Shown: positions 46,324 through 57,173, counted from the first letter of the stretch. The stretch is DNA of 64,000 bases from Novosphingobium pentaromativorans US6-1 (GCF_000767465.1 NZ_CP009291.1:1116001-1180000); one strand, 5' to 3'. Numbers and translations are program-made. Notes: generated by a model from the sequence alone, not told the origin.

Positions 46324-48953
46324 CAGAATTGTGTTCCCACGTTGAAGGTGAATGCCTTGGTGTCGTCGCCCTTCTCCTTGAGAAGGACCTTCGAGAAATC
46401 GATCCGGAACGGACCGAAGGGCGAATTCCAGTTCACGCCGATACCCACGGCAACACGCGGCTTCCAGGTGTTGCCCAGGTACTGTTCGGTGAAGTAGCTG
46501 GTGCTGCCGGCAGGGTCGCCATTCGGCGTGGTCGTTGTGCCGGTGATGTTGTTGTCGGCGTCGCGCGTATAATAAAGCTGGTTGCCATCGGAATCGCGCT
46601 GCTCGATGAAACAGCCATCGCTACAGTTGAGCGTGTCCGGCGTCTTGGTACCCCAAACTGCGCCTGCATCGACGAAGATGGATGGGCGCAGGCCCATTTC
46701 GCGGGCCCCGGAACCGAGCGGAATCTCCATCTCACCGCGGGCCTTGTAATAGTACTTGCCGCCGAGTGCGTCGTCGGAATCGTTGGACGCGGTCGTGTTC
46801 TCGTCGTCAACGGCGCCGCTGTAGTACTGACGGATAACGCGCGGACCGACACCGCGGATACCGAAGCCGCGCATCTGCGGCTCACCCAGGTAGAAGCGAT
46901 CGGTCAGACGCACGCTGTCGCCGCCGTAACCCTTGATCACGCCGCCTTCGCCCTGAACCGAGAAGACGAAACCACCGCCGAGCGGCCAGTACTTGGCCGC
47001 GTTGGCACGCAGGCGAGCGTACTTCACGTCACCGCCCAGCCCGGCGATATCGAGGTTGATCGATGCGGTTTCGCCCTTGGTGGGACGCACGCGGTTGTCG
47101 AGCGTGTCGTAGATCAGCGACATGCCGACGATCGAACTCAGGCGCTTGCCGATGGCTTCGCACAAGTAGCGGCCGGCACGCAGCGGATCGCACGCGAAGT
47201 CGCCATTCTGGTTGACCGAGTAGAACTGGCTCTTGCTGACCGAGATGTCGTCATAGTTGAGCGTATAGCGCCCGACTGCCGTCAGGTACTCGGTCAGCGG
47301 CACGCCGGCGCGGACCTGGAAACCGGTGGTCGACTGCTGGTAGTTGGTCTTGCGGCTGGAATTGTAGTAGTTGAAGCTGTTGTAGTCGCGGCGATAGATG
47401 TCGACGCCCAGCGACACGTTCTTGTCGAACAGGTACGGCTCGACGAAGCTGGCCTCGACGCTCTTCGAGTAGCGCGAATAGCTGCCCGATAGGCCGACCG
47501 TCTGGCCGCGGCCGCGGAAGTTGCGCTGGCGGATCGAGGCCTGGAAGATGAAGCTCTCAAGGCTCGAGAAACCGGCCGAGAGCTGCAGCTCGCCGGTCGG
47601 CTTTTCCTCGACGTTCGCTTCCAGGATGATGCGGTCGTCGGCGCTACCGGGTTTCTGCTCGACCTCGAACTTCTCCTGGAAGTAGCCGAGCGACTTGATG
47701 CGGTTGGTCGAACGCTTGACCTGCAGCGAGTTGAACGCGTCGCCTTCGGCCAGACGGAACTCGCGGCGCACGACCTTGTCCTGGGTCAGCGTGTTGCCGT
47801 TGATGTCGATACGCTCGACATAGACGCGCGGCGCTTCCTGGATGACGAAGGTCAGACCCATGGTGAGGTCGTCCTTGTTGCGGTCGTACTGCGGCCGCAC
47901 GTCGGCGAAGGCGTAGCCATAGGCACCGGCGGTGTCGTTCAGGCTCTCGATCGTGTCTTCGACGAGCTTGGCGTTGTACCAGTCGCCCTGCTTCATCGGC
48001 AGGTTCTTGGTCAGGCGCTCGCCGTCGAAGTCGCGCAGCTGGCTTTCGACCTTCACATCGCCGAACTTGTAGCGCTGACCTTCCTCCACCACGTAAGTGA
48101 TGATGAAGTCCTTCTTGTCCGGCGTCAGCTCGGCGACCGCGGAGACGACGCGGAAATCCGCGTAGCCCTCGGTCAGATAGAACTGGCGCAGCTTCTGCTG
48201 GTCGAACGCCATGCGATCGGGATCGTAGCTGGTGCTCGAGCTGAAGATGCGGGTGAAGCGCGCCTGCTTGGTCACCATCTCGCCGCGCAGCTTGCCGTCG
48301 GAGAAGTGCTCGTTGCCGATGATGTTGATCTGGCGGACCTTGGACTTGTCGCCCTCGGTGATCTCGAAGACGATGTCGACGCGGTTCTGGTCGAGCATGA
48401 CCATCTTCGGTTCGACCGTCGCTGCGTAGCGGCCCTGGCGTTTGTAGAGTTCGATGATACGGGCGACGTCGGCACGGATCTTGGAACGGGTAAAGATCTG
48501 GCGCGGCGCGACCTTGATCTCGGGAAGGATCTTGTCGTCCTTGATGCGCTTGTTGCCCTCAAGGATGATGCGGTTGACGACCGGGTTTTCCTTCACCTGG
48601 ATGGTGACATTGCCGTTATCGTTGGAAATCTGGACGTCGGCGAAAAGCTCGGTCTCGTAGAGGTCCTTGAGCGCAGCGTCGGCCGATGCCTTCGAGTAAG
48701 GCTGGCCGATACGCAGCTTGATATAGGAGAGGACCGTCTGTGGCTCGAGACGCTCGGCACCGGTCACCTGGATCGACTGGATCGTCTGGACAGGCGCAGT
48801 CTGGCTCGAGGCCGCATCGCCGCCCGCATCCTGAGCGAAGGCAGGCGCAGGCAATCCGGCAAGGATCGTGGTGCCGAGAAGCACGACTGCGATCTGCGAA
48901 GCACGGTGGGCGTCAGTGCCTCGAACCATTTCCAATCCCATCATTCTACGCAA
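46323..48953 (-). CDS. bamA: Outer-membrane protein assembly factor BamA
   Basis: 876 residues. A signal region ending APAFAQ is followed by five POTRA repeats (about 70-440) and a 16-strand Omp85 barrel with the lid-lock RGFGIRG motif. The last residue is Phe (FNVGTQF), the usual barrel end signal. It inserts beta-barrel proteins into the outer membrane. Several Met codons crowd the start; 48953 and two later ones are all possible. It is located between rseP and ompH, the standard alphaproteobacterial order. Confidence 0.96.
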   Translation of the reverse strand: MRRMMGLEMVRGTDAHRASQIAVVLLGTTILAGLPAPAFAQDAGGDAASSQTAPVQTIQSIQVTGAERLEPQTVLSYIKLRIGQPYSKASADAALKDLYETELFADVQISNDNGNVTIQVKENPVVNRIILEGNKRIKDDKILPEIKVAPRQIFTRSKIRADVARIIELYKRQGRYAATVEPKMVMLDQNRVDIVFEITEGDKSKVRQINIIGNEHFSDGKLRGEMVTKQARFTRIFSSSTSYDPDRMAFDQQKLRQFYLTEGYADFRVVSAVAELTPDKKDFIITYVVEEGQRYKFGDVKVESQLRDFDGERLTKNLPMKQGDWYNAKLVEDTIESLNDTAGAYGYAFADVRPQYDRNKDDLTMGLTFVIQEAPRVYVERIDINGNTLTQDKVVRREFRLAEGDAFNSLQVKRSTNRIKSLGYFQEKFEVEQKPGSADDRIILEANVEEKPTGELQLSAGFSSLESFIFQASIRQRNFRGRGQTVGLSGSYSRYSKSVEASFVEPYLFDKNVSLGVDIYRRDYNSFNYYNSSRKTNYQQSTTGFQVRAGVPLTEYLTAVGRYTLNYDDISVSKSQFYSVNQNGDFACDPLRAGRYLCEAIGKRLSSIVGMSLIYDTLDNRVRPTKGETASINLDIAGLGGDVKYARLRANAAKYWPLGGGFVFSVQGEGGVIKGYGGDSVRLTDRFYLGEPQMRGFGIRGVGPRVIRQYYSGAVDDENTTASNDSDDALGGKYYYKARGEMEIPLGSGAREMGLRPSIFVDAGAVWGTKTPDTLNCSDGCFIEQRDSDGNQLYYTRDADNNITGTTTTPNGDPAGSTSYFTEQYLGNTWKPRVAVGIGVNWNSPFGPFRIDFSKVLLKEKGDDTKAFTFNVGTQF

Positions 48954-49115
48954 AATCCTGTAATCGATATCGCGAGACTATCTGCCGTCGGCGACAAGAC
49001 ATGAACCCGACCGCTAACCTGTATGGCAGGCAGTCGCAGCCATCTGCCCGATGGATGGCTTGCGATCAAGCAGCCAAACCCGGCAAGATTGTGATCGCGA
49101 GTGAATTCCTCCTGG

Positions 49116-50501
49116 CTATCCCCCGAAAATCGGGAGAGACGCCACATCATTGACCGTTACGAAGACCATCAGGGCCAGCACCAGTGCCACGCCCGTCCGG
49201 ATCGCCCACTCCTGACTGCGCACACTGAGCGGCTTACGACGGACCGTTTCGGCCGCGTAGAAAGCCAGGTGCCCGCCGTCGAGGCCAGGGATTGGCAGGA
49301 GGTTGATGAATGCCAAGTTAATCGAAATCAGCGCCGCGAAACTGATGAAATCCTCCCAGCCGAGGGAGAACTGCTCACCCGAATATTTGGCGATCTTGAT
49401 CGGTCCGCCAAGCTCCTTCACCGAGCGTTCGCCGGTGAAGATCTGGCCGATGCCGGTTACCATCATCTTCATGATGCCGAAGGAATTCTCGAAGCCGAGC
49501 TGCACCGCCTCAGCCGCGCCGACCGGCTCGATCTCGCCGAACCCGGCCTTGATCCCGAGCTGACCGACAGTGACCTTGTTACCCTTCTCGTCGACCGCCT
49601 CACCCCTGCCCAACGTGACCGGGAAGACACGGGTCTGTCCGTCGCGATTGACCACGACCGAGATCGTATCACCAGCGCGCGGCTGCACGAGTTCGGGAAT
49701 CTGGGTGAAGCTGCGGATCTCGTGATCGTCGATGGCGGTAATGCGGTCGCCTACCTTCAGGCCGCCCGCCTCCGCGGCAGAATCGCCGAAGAAGCCCCCA
49801 ACCGTGGGCACCGCGAAATCGATGCCCAGATCGCCGATGCGCGACTGGTTCCCGAAGCTATCGCTGACGGTCCGGTCGGCCAGCTTGACCGGTAGCGAGA
49901 TATCGCGCCCGTCACGCCGGATGCCAAGCGTGACAGTCCGCCCCGGAAACGGGACGATATGCTCGGGCAGGTCGGAAATCGTGGCGACCTTGTCGCCATC
50001 GACGGCGACGATCTTGTCGCCGATTTCCACGCCGGCCGCCTGTGCCTGCGAATCCTGGGTGAACATTGCCACTTCCGCCGGCGATACGATCTTGCCGTGG
50101 GCGAAGTTGAACGCAGCGATGATGGCGACGGCGAACAGCAGGTTCGTCAGTGGCCCGGCCAGCACGATCAGCGCGCGCTGCCACAGGGGCTTCACATGAA
50201 ATGTCTGGGCTCGCTCCTGCGGGGTCAGCCCATCCTCGGCGGCCGTTGGGGCGCTGGCGGCATTCATGTCGCCGGCGAACTGAACGTAACCGCCCAGCGG
50301 CAGCGCCGAGAGCTTCCAGCGGGTTCCACGCCTGTCGGTCCAGCCGGCGATCTCCTTGCCGAAGCCGATGGAGAACGCGTCGGCCTTCACACCGAACAGC
50401 CGTCCGACGAGGTAGTGTCCCAGCTCATGGATCAGCACAAGCGGGCCAAGCACGAGCAGAAACGCGAAGATCGTCGTCAGCAGGTTGGGTGAACCGGTCA
50501 A
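49116..50501 (-). CDS. rseP: Site-2 intramembrane metalloprotease RseP
   Basis: 461 residues. Zinc site HELGH in LVLIHELGHYLVGRLFG and the second motif LPIPGLDGGHLAF, four membrane helices and two PDZ domains between them (EVAMFTQDSQAQAAGVEIGD; FFGDSAAEAGGLKVGDRIT). It cleaves anti-sigma factors and leftover signal peptides. It lies one base from the dxr stop and upstream of bamA. Confidence 0.95.
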   Translation of the reverse strand: MTGSPNLLTTIFAFLLVLGPLVLIHELGHYLVGRLFGVKADAFSIGFGKEIAGWTDRRGTRWKLSALPLGGYVQFAGDMNAASAPTAAEDGLTPQERAQTFHVKPLWQRALIVLAGPLTNLLFAVAIIAAFNFAHGKIVSPAEVAMFTQDSQAQAAGVEIGDKIVAVDGDKVATISDLPEHIVPFPGRTVTLGIRRDGRDISLPVKLADRTVSDSFGNQSRIGDLGIDFAVPTVGGFFGDSAAEAGGLKVGDRITAIDDHEIRSFTQIPELVQPRAGDTISVVVNRDGQTRVFPVTLGRGEAVDEKGNKVTVGQLGIKAGFGEIEPVGAAEAVQLGFENSFGIMKMMVTGIGQIFTGERSVKELGGPIKIAKYSGEQFSLGWEDFISFAALISINLAFINLLPIPGLDGGHLAFYAAETVRRKPLSVRSQEWAIRTGVALVLALMVFVTVNDVASLPIFGG

Positions 50502-50502
50502 G

Positions 50503-51660
50503 TCAGGCAGCCTCCATCAATATCCGCGCCCTTGCCCGCGCTTCCCCGTCGACAGCCAGCACTTCGGCAAGGCCGGTCGGCGCGGGCGGCGCGAAGGACC
50601 CGAGTACGTCTTCCACATGTGCCGCAATGCGGGTGAACCCAATCTGACCGTTCAGGAACGCGGCAACGGCGACTTCGTTCGCGGCGTTGAGAACGGCGGG
50701 AATGCCGCCCCCTGCCTGCGCCGCCTCACGCGCAAGGCGCGTGGCCGGGAAGCGCTCTTCGTCCGGCTTGCGGAAGGTCAGTTCGCCGATCTCGGCAAGA
50801 TCGAGCGGCGCACAAGGCGTGTCCATACGCTCCGGCCAGGCCAGGGCCGATGCGATCGGCACCCGCATGTCCGACGGGCCAAGCTGGGCCAGCGTCGAGC
50901 CGTCGCGATACTCGACCATGGAATGCACGATCGATTGCGGGTGAACGATGATGCGCAACCGGTCGAGCCCGACCGGAAAGAGGTAGTGCGCCTCGATCAG
51001 TTCGAGGCCCTTGTTGAACATCGTGGCGGAATCGACGCTGATCTTGGCGCCCATGTCCCAGTTGGGATGCTTGATCGCCTCGGCCGGAGTGGCGCGAGAC
51101 AGACGCTCCCACGACCAGTCGCGGAACGGGCCGCCACTGGCAGTCAGGGTGATCCAGCGCACATGCTCGGCCGCATTGCCCTGCAGGCACTGGAAGATGG
51201 CGTTGTGTTCGGAATCGATCGGCAGGAGCGTCGCGCCATGCCGGGCCACCGCCGCGGTCATGATTTCGCCCGCCGAAACGAGCGCCTCCTTGTTGGCAAG
51301 CGCGATGACACCGCCCCGCTCGATCGCGGCCATGGTCGGGGCCAGGCCCGCACAGCCGACGATGGCAGCCACGGTAAAGTCCGCGCCGCGCCCCGCCGCT
51401 TCTGCCAGCGCAGACGCGCCGCCAGCCGCCTCGATCCCGCTGCCGGACAGCGCATCGCGAAGTTCAGGCAATTTCTCTTCGTCCGCGACGACCGCGATGC
51501 TGGCGGAAAACTCCCGCGCGAGCCTCGCCAGTTCGGCGACATTGCCGTTGGCGGTCAGGGCCTCGATGCGCCAGGCATCCCGATTGCGCCGGAGCAGGTC
51601 CAGCGTCGAGGCGCCAATCGAACCGGTGGCGCCGAGAACGGAAATGCTGCGCATCATCAC
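50503..51660 (-). CDS. dxr: 1-deoxy-D-xylulose 5-phosphate reductoisomerase
   Basis: 385 residues. NADPH-binding GATGSIGASTLDLLRR at the N-terminus, metal-binding IDSEHNAIFQCLQG and substrate-loop ASGGPFRDW. It makes MEP, the committed step of non-mevalonate isoprenoid synthesis. The GTG at 51660 overlaps the cdsA stop; ATG codons at 51657 or 51654 are alternatives. Adjacent uppS uses the isoprenoid product. Confidence 0.97.
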   Translation of the reverse strand: MMMRSISVLGATGSIGASTLDLLRRNRDAWRIEALTANGNVAELARLAREFSASIAVVADEEKLPELRDALSGSGIEAAGGASALAEAAGRGADFTVAAIVGCAGLAPTMAAIERGGVIALANKEALVSAGEIMTAAVARHGATLLPIDSEHNAIFQCLQGNAAEHVRWITLTASGGPFRDWSWERLSRATPAEAIKHPNWDMGAKISVDSATMFNKGLELIEAHYLFPVGLDRLRIIVHPQSIVHSMVEYRDGSTLAQLGPSDMRVPIASALAWPERMDTPCAPLDLAEIGELTFRKPDEERFPATRLAREAAQAGGGIPAVLNAANEVAVAAFLNGQIGFTRIAAHVEDVLGSFAPPAPTGLAEVLAVDGEARARARILMEAA

Positions 51661-52424
51661 GAGCCCGGTTGAAACAGGATCATCAGGCCTAGCACGAAAA
51701 GCACTGCCAGCAAGCCATCAACGCGATCGAAGAATCCACCATGTCCGGGAATGAGACTGCCCGAATCCTTCACCCCGGCGCGCCGCTTCAGCCAGCTTTC
51801 GAAGAAATCCCCACCCTGCGCGCAGATCGCGAAGAGAATCCCGGTCATCAGGCAGGTGGCGAAAAGCGGGACCACGCGGGCTCCGAGATACCAGCACGGC
51901 TGCATGCCGAAGCAGGACACTTCCTCGACCGCCCGGCCCGCCTGGGTCAGGGAAATCGCGCCGGAGCGCCAGAGCATCGCTGCGCCGAACAGGACCAGAG
52001 TCGCAGCCGCTATCGCACCGAACAGTCCGGCCCATGTCTTCGAGGGGCTGATGGCCGGAGCGACCTTCGGCCCTCCGAAAGTCCGTCCGGCAAAATAGGC
52101 GCCGACATCGACCGCAATGACACCGCAGACGACCGTCAGCAGGGGCGCAAGGGTAAAGGCCGGATTGCGCAGGAACAGCAGCATGGCCGCGCAGGTGCCC
52201 ACATAGAACATGCCGGCAAAGTTCCAGAAGCCGCGCTCCGCGGGGTTCTGTGTGCCTGCGCGGGTCAGCCTGACCCACTCCCACAGCACGCCCACAGCGA
52301 TCGCGCAGACGAAAGCGGTCCATATCGGGCCGCCCAGCCAGATCGCGAGACCCGCGACAGCGACCATCACGACGGCGGAAATTGTCCGCACCCGCAGATC
52401 GGATTTCTTTGGAGCATCGCTCAC
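51657..52424 (-). CDS. cdsA: Phosphatidate cytidylyltransferase
   Basis: 255 residues with about seven membrane segments. The C-terminal family signature is KDSGSLIPGHGGFFDRVDGL. It makes CDP-diacylglycerol, the precursor for pgsA and pssA products in this window. It overlaps dxr by four bases. Confidence 0.95.
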   Translation of the reverse strand: MSDAPKKSDLRVRTISAVVMVAVAGLAIWLGGPIWTAFVCAIAVGVLWEWVRLTRAGTQNPAERGFWNFAGMFYVGTCAAMLLFLRNPAFTLAPLLTVVCGVIAVDVGAYFAGRTFGGPKVAPAISPSKTWAGLFGAIAAATLVLFGAAMLWRSGAISLTQAGRAVEEVSCFGMQPCWYLGARVVPLFATCLMTGILFAICAQGGDFFESWLKRRAGVKDSGSLIPGHGGFFDRVDGLLAVLFVLGLMILFQPGS

Positions 52425-52500
52425 GTCAGCATCCCCTGCCCCGCATCGTCACGCAGGGTCCCTTTTCGTGTCTCGTTCCGAGCCGCGCAGACCGATCCGT

Positions 52501-53190
52501 TCAGCGCCCGCCATAGCGACGCTCACGGGTGGTGAAAGCCTCGAGGGCGTCGCGCAAGTGCTCGGCCGTGAAGTCCGGCCACAGCACGTCGGTGAACATC
52601 ATTTCGGCGTAGGCCGCCTGCCAGAGCAGGAAGTTCGACAGCCTCACTTCGCCGGAAGTCCGGATCAGCAGGTCGAGCGGCGGCAGGTCCGCCGTATCCA
52701 GTTCGGCGGCGATGGTCTCGGGCGTGATCGGTCCCTTGGCCGCAGCCCTGGTTGCCGCGCGGGCGATCTCGTCCTGCGAACCGTAGTTGAGAGCAACGGC
52801 CAGCGTCGTGCCGGAATTGCCGGCAGTACGAGCGATCGCCTTCTCCACCAGTTCGACAACATCGGGCTTGAAGGCCTTGTAATCGCCGATGATCTTGAGG
52901 CGCACCCCGGCCTCGGCGAATTCGTCGAGATCGGAAAGGATGAACCGTTTCATCAGGCTCATCAGGTCCGAGACTTCTTCCTCGGGGCGGCGCCAGTTCT
53001 CGGTCGAGAAGGCATAGAGGGTGAGCGCTTCGAGACCCATCTCACGGGCGCCGCGCACGACCTTGCGCACGGCCTCGACACCGCGCTGGTGCCCCAGCGC
53101 GCGCGGCATCAGGCGCTTCTTCGCCCAGCGCCCGTTGCCATCCATGATGATGGCAACATGGCGCGCCCTTACGGGTTCGGCCTTGCTCAT
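52501..53190 (-). CDS. uppS: Undecaprenyl diphosphate synthase (cis-prenyltransferase)
   Basis: 229 residues. Substrate motif HVAIIMDGNGRWAKKRLMPR with the catalytic Asp, GHQRGVEAVRKVV, YAFSTENWRRP and the C-terminal RTSGEVRLSNFLLWQAAYAE. It builds the C55 lipid carrier for peptidoglycan. It lies 34 bases after frr and 76 before cdsA. Confidence 0.97.
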   Translation of the reverse strand: MSKAEPVRARHVAIIMDGNGRWAKKRLMPRALGHQRGVEAVRKVVRGAREMGLEALTLYAFSTENWRRPEEEVSDLMSLMKRFILSDLDEFAEAGVRLKIIGDYKAFKPDVVELVEKAIARTAGNSGTTLAVALNYGSQDEIARAATRAAAKGPITPETIAAELDTADLPPLDLLIRTSGEVRLSNFLLWQAAYAEMMFTDVLWPDFTAEHLRDALEAFTTRERRYGGR

Positions 53191-53224
53191 CCCATACGCC
53201 TCGATCCGGACCGAACGCGTATCC

Positions 53225-53782
53225 TCACTTGTTGAGGATTTCCTTTTCCTTGTGCGCCAGCGCGTCGTCGACGGCCTTGATCTGCTCGTCGGTCAGCTTC
53301 TGGACTTCGGCCTCGGAGCGCTTGCGCTCGTCTTCCGAAATTTCCTTCTTGTTCTCGTCGGCCTTGAGGGTTTCCATGCCATCTCGGCGCACGTTGCGGA
53401 TCGCCACGCGGGCCTTTTCGGCATACTGTCCGGCCAGCTTGGCGAGTTCCTTGCGGCGCTCCTCGGTCAAATCGGGGATTGGCAGACGCAGCGTATTGCC
53501 GTCGTTGATCGGGTTGAGGCCGAGGCCCGCCGAACGGATCGCCTTTTCTACCGGGCCGATATTCGACTTGTCCCAGACCTGCACCGAAAGCAGGCGCGGT
53601 TCGGGCGCCGAGATCGTCGCGACCTGGACGATCGGCATCATCGCTCCATAGACCTCGACATTGATCGGCTCCAGCAGCGCGGTGTTGGCGCGGCCGGTGC
53701 GCAGACCGGAGAGGTCGTGCTTGAACGATTCCACAGCGCCGTGCATGCGGCGTTCGAGGTCGGCCTTGTCGTACTTGGCCAT
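53225..53782 (-). CDS. frr: Ribosome recycling factor
   Basis: 185 residues, full length. [20 protein letters not shown] and the helix [20 protein letters not shown] are typical. It splits post-termination ribosomes with EF-G. AGGAG lies before the ATG. It follows pyrH by five bases. Confidence 0.98.
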   Translation of the reverse strand: MAKYDKADLERRMHGAVESFKHDLSGLRTGRANTALLEPINVEVYGAMMPIVQVATISAPEPRLLSVQVWDKSNIGPVEKAIRSAGLGLNPINDGNTLRLPIPDLTEERRKELAKLAGQYAEKARVAIRNVRRDGMETLKADENKKEISEDERKRSEAEVQKLTDEQIKAVDDALAHKEKEILNK

Positions 53783-53787
53783 GGCTA

Positions 53788-54510
53788 TCAGGCTCCTTTC
53801 TGGACGATCGTCTGCGTGCCCTCACCCGCGAGGACCTGGGCAAGGTTGCCCTTCTCGCGGATCGAGAACACGACGATCGGAATCGAATTGTCGCGGCACA
53901 GGGCAACGGCGCTGGCGTCCATCACCTTGAGATTGTCGGCGAGGACAGTGTCGTAATCCACTGTCTGGTAACGCTTTGCTTCGGGATTGGTCTTGGGGTC
54001 GCTGTCATAGACCCCATCGACGCTGGTTCCCTTGAGCAGCGCATCGCAGCCCATTTCGGCGGCTCGCAGGGCGGCGCCTGAATCGGTGGTGAAGTAAGGT
54101 GCGCCAACCCCGGCGGCGAAGATCACCACGCGTCCCTTTTCGAGGTGGCGTTCGGCCCGGCGGCGGATCACCGGCTCGCAGACCTGGTCCATCTGCACTG
54201 CCGACTGCACCCGCGTCTCGACGCCGAGCTGCTCGAGCGCGTTCTGCATCGCCAGCGCGTTCATGACGGTCGCCAGCATGCCCATATAGTCGGCCTGGGC
54301 GCGGTCCATGCCCTTGGCCGCACCGGCCATGCCGCGGAAAATATTGCCCCCGCCGATCACCAGGCAGATCTCCAGCCCGGTCTCCTTGGCCGCCTTCACT
54401 TCCTTGGCCAGTTCGGCCACGAATTCCGAGTCGATGCCGAACTGCTGCTCCCCCATAAGAACCTCGCCCGACAGCTTCAGCAGGACGCGTTTATAGGAGG
54501 GATTGCTCAT
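53788..54510 (-). CDS. pyrH: Uridylate kinase
   Basis: 240 residues. Amino-acid-kinase fold: [58 protein letters not shown]. It phosphorylates UMP to UDP and is allosterically controlled by GTP and UTP. Located between tsf and frr, the near-universal bacterial order. Confidence 0.98.
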   Translation of the reverse strand: MSNPSYKRVLLKLSGEVLMGEQQFGIDSEFVAELAKEVKAAKETGLEICLVIGGGNIFRGMAGAAKGMDRAQADYMGMLATVMNALAMQNALEQLGVETRVQSAVQMDQVCEPVIRRRAERHLEKGRVVIFAAGVGAPYFTTDSGAALRAAEMGCDALLKGTSVDGVYDSDPKTNPEAKRYQTVDYDTVLADNLKVMDASAVALCRDNSIPIVVFSIREKGNLAQVLAGEGTQTIVQKGA

Positions 54511-54918
54511 TGGCCGATTTTCTCACGCAGGGGGATGAACGGCCATCGCATTAGGGGGCGGCGCGCGGATTGCCAAGGGGCGAGCTTGCGCAAATGCGCC
54601 TCGCCGCGACCCGCACCTCGATCGTTTCGACTGATCGCCGCGATCTCGATGCAAGATCGGGCGCAGCGCCTACCCGACCTGCCCCTGCAGGATCAGGCCG
54701 CCGCGCTGCGAGGATTGCACGGCAAGCCGCTCGCGCTCGCTCAGAGAGGAAAGATCAATGTTAACCACCCCCGGCACATCGCCTCGTCGGGCGCATCGTC
54801 CTGGTCGATCACGCCATGTTCGCTGACAAGCAGGCGCGAGACACGCTGCGAACACGAGTTTCATGGACAAGAAGTCGAACATGCCCGTGTTACAATGCAG
54901 CAGGTGGAGCCTCAACGA
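54511..54918. other. Non-coding gap between pyrH and tsf
   Basis: About 400 bases without a convincing gene. Short frames on both strands lack ribosome sites and recognisable sequence. It probably contains the pyrH promoter; nothing else is seen. Confidence 0.5.
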
Positions 54919-54954
54919 GAATGGGCCGGGAAGCGATCACTTCCCGGCCCATTC
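54919..54954. terminator. Long perfect hairpin after tsf
   Basis: GAATGGGCCGGGAAG, loop CGATCA, CTTCCCGGCCCATTC: a 15-base perfect stem 29 bases after the tsf stop. There is no long T-run, but it is very stable; it probably terminates or processes rpsB-tsf mRNA. Confidence 0.75.
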
Positions 54955-54983
54955 TGCTAATTCCCGAAGGAAGCTGGCTGAAA

Positions 54984-55907
54984 TCAGCCCGCAACCGCCG
55001 CGGCGACTTCGGCTGCGAAGTCCGACTCTTCCTTCTCGATGCCTTCGCCGAGCTGGAAGCGCACGAAGTCCTTGAGGACGATCTTCGTGCCGGCTTCCTT
55101 GCCGGCCTGGTCGACGACCTGCTGAACCGGGGTCTTGTTGTCCATGACGAAGACCTGGCTGAGCAGCGCGTTTTCCTTGGCGTACTTGGCGATCGCGCCT
55201 TCGACCATCTTTTCCTGCACGTTCTCGGGCTTGCCCGATTCGGCGGCCTTTTCCTTGGCGATCTTGCGCTCACGCTCGATCAGCTCGGCATCGAGATCGT
55301 CGGCGTTGAGGGCCAGCGGGAAGGCAGCGGCGATGTGCATCGCAATCTGCTTGCCCAGGCCTTCGAGGACCTCAGCCGAAGCGTCCGACTCGAGAGCAAC
55401 GAGGACGCCGATCTTGCCGAGGTTCGGAGCGGCCGCGTTGTGCATGTAGGGAACGATGAGGCCCTGCGAGACTTCAACGGTCTTCATGCGGCGAACCTGC
55501 TGGTTCTCACCGATGGTGGCGACGTTGTTGGTCAGCGCGTCGGCGACAGTGCCGCCGTTCGGGTAGCCAGCAGCCTTGAGCGCTTCGACGTCGTCACCGG
55601 CAACGCCCAGGGCGACTTCGGTGGTCTTGCGCACGAAGTCCTGGAACTGCTCGTTCTTGGCGACGAAGTCGGTTTCCGAGTTGACCTCGACGGCGACGCC
55701 CTTGGTGCCGGTCACGGCAACGCCGACCAGACCTTCGGCAGCGGTGCGGCTCGACTTCTTGGCAGCGGCGGCAAGACCCTTGGCGCGCAGCGCGTCGACG
55801 GCGGCTTCGATGTCGCCGTTCGATTCGTCGAGAGCCTTCTTGCAGTCCATCATGCCGGCGCCGGTGCGCTCGCGCAGATTCTTCACGTCAGCGGCGGTGT
55901 AGGCCAT
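54984..55907 (-). CDS. tsf: Elongation factor Ts
   Basis: 307 residues. UBA-like N-terminus ([16 protein letters not shown]) and the TDFV motif in [16 protein letters not shown]. It exchanges GDP on EF-Tu. It follows rpsB by 97 bases; the hairpin behind it separates the pair from pyrH. Confidence 0.98.
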   Translation of the reverse strand: MAYTAADVKNLRERTGAGMMDCKKALDESNGDIEAAVDALRAKGLAAAAKKSSRTAAEGLVGVAVTGTKGVAVEVNSETDFVAKNEQFQDFVRKTTEVALGVAGDDVEALKAAGYPNGGTVADALTNNVATIGENQQVRRMKTVEVSQGLIVPYMHNAAAPNLGKIGVLVALESDASAEVLEGLGKQIAMHIAAAFPLALNADDLDAELIERERKIAKEKAAESGKPENVQEKMVEGAIAKYAKENALLSQVFVMDNKTPVQQVVDQAGKEAGTKIVLKDFVRFQLGEGIEKEESDFAAEVAAAVAG

Positions 55908-56004
55908 CGCTTTTATCCTTCTTCAGTAATTGACAGGCGCGCCGGGCCCGATGGACCCGGCGCGCGACATTTCAATGACGAAAATGCCGATTGCGTCGGG
56001 CCGA

Positions 56005-56769
56005 TCAGGCCCCTGCGGTTTCCGCAGCGGCTTCGGCGACCGGCTCTTCCATGGCGCCGATGTCGGCACCCGAGTCGACAACCGCGTTCTGGCCACCCTT
56101 GGTCGCAGCCTGGGCGATCGCTTCGCAGTAGAGGCGAACAGCGCGGCTGGCGTCGTCGTTGCCCGGGATCGGGAACGCAATGCCTTCGGGGCTGACGTTG
56201 GTGTCGAGCACGGCGACGACCGGAATGCCGAGGGTGTTGGCTTCCTTGATCGCCAGGTCTTCCTTGTTGGCGTCGATCACGAACATGACGTCCGGAATGC
56301 CGCCCATGTCGCGGATACCGCCGAGCGAAAGCTCAAGCTTGTCACGCTCACGGGTCAGCTGAAGGACTTCCTTCTTGGTCAGACCGGCCGTGTCGCCGGC
56401 AAGCTGCTCTTCAAGAGCCTTGAAGCGCTTGATCGACTGCGAAATGGTCTTCCAGTTGGTGAGCATGCCGCCCAGCCAGCGATGGTTGACGAAGTGCTGA
56501 CCGCAGGCGCGGGCGGCCTGGGCGATCGGCTCCTGGGCCTGGCGCTTGGTGCCGACGAAGAGCACCTTGCCGCCGGCCTGCACGGTGGCCGAGACGAAGT
56601 CGAGCGCGCGGGCCATGAGCGGCACGGTCTGCGACAGGTCGATGATGTGGATGCCGTTGCGGGCGCCGAAGATGTACGGCTTCATCCGCGGATTCCAGCG
56701 GTGGGTCTGGTGGCCGAAGTGAGCGCCGGCCTCGATGAGCTGCTGCATGGTGACGACAGGAGCCGCCAT
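56005..56769 (-). CDS. rpsB: 30S ribosomal protein S2
   Basis: 254 residues from the ATG at 56769 ([20 protein letters not shown]). [20 protein letters not shown] and [13 protein letters not shown] are S2 signatures. An Ala/Glu-rich C-terminal tail extends beyond the core. First gene of the translation/envelope cluster reading leftwards. Confidence 0.98.
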   Translation of the reverse strand: MAAPVVTMQQLIEAGAHFGHQTHRWNPRMKPYIFGARNGIHIIDLSQTVPLMARALDFVSATVQAGGKVLFVGTKRQAQEPIAQAARACGQHFVNHRWLGGMLTNWKTISQSIKRFKALEEQLAGDTAGLTKKEVLQLTRERDKLELSLGGIRDMGGIPDVMFVIDANKEDLAIKEANTLGIPVVAVLDTNVSPEGIAFPIPGNDDASRAVRLYCEAIAQAATKGGQNAVVDSGADIGAMEEPVAEAAAETAGA

Positions 56770-57131
56770 AAGTAAATTCCTTTCCGGTTGCACCTCTGGA
56801 AGGCTGGAACCGTGCGGCCGGGCAAGAAGCCCCTCGATCCGCTGCGGCACCGGTATGTGCGCCTTCCATGTGGATTTGCCCTCCGCGATCTGCCGGGAAT
56901 CGACAGGCACCGCTCAGGCGGGGCCGCCCATAGCCCTCTCCACTCGAGAAATCCAGCGCGAAATTGCGCCGGAACCGCTGTGCCTCGGCCAACTCGCCTC
57001 GGGAACGGAGCCAGGTCTCGGGGACAATCCCATGTCCGCTGTCCTAGTTCACGCTCCCAAGGGCAACCCGAAATGCTCCATGCTCAAGCCGCCCGATCGC
57101 GCTGCATGCAGAAACAGGCTTGACTTGGATG
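56770..57131. other. Intergenic region between rpsB and SOS boxes
   Basis: 360 bases without a supported gene. It should contain the rpsB promoter on the minus strand. At its right end TTGACT (57120-57125) could be a -35 element of the plus-strand gene at 57252; the LexA-type boxes follow immediately. Confidence 0.4.
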
Positions 57132-57173
57132 GAACAAAATAAGAACAAGGGCTGCAAGGAACATTGGTAGAAC
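57132..57173 (+). promoter_or_regulatory. Two tandem LexA-type SOS boxes
   Basis: GAACAAAATAAGAAC (57132-57146) and GAACATTGGTAGAAC (57159-57173) are both exact GAAC-N7-GAAC, the reverse complement of the alphaproteobacterial LexA site GTTC-N7-GTTC, with centres 27 bases apart. A TTGACT hexamer just upstream would be blocked by LexA. Two exact sites so close together are very unlikely by chance. Confidence 0.8.

Noticed and set aside
46329..47492. 387-codon plus-strand frame in bamA
   Set aside because: Antisense to the BamA barrel region.
54670..54915. 81-codon minus-strand frame between pyrH and tsf
   Set aside because: No ribosome site, no family similarity, and it runs into the tsf hairpin.
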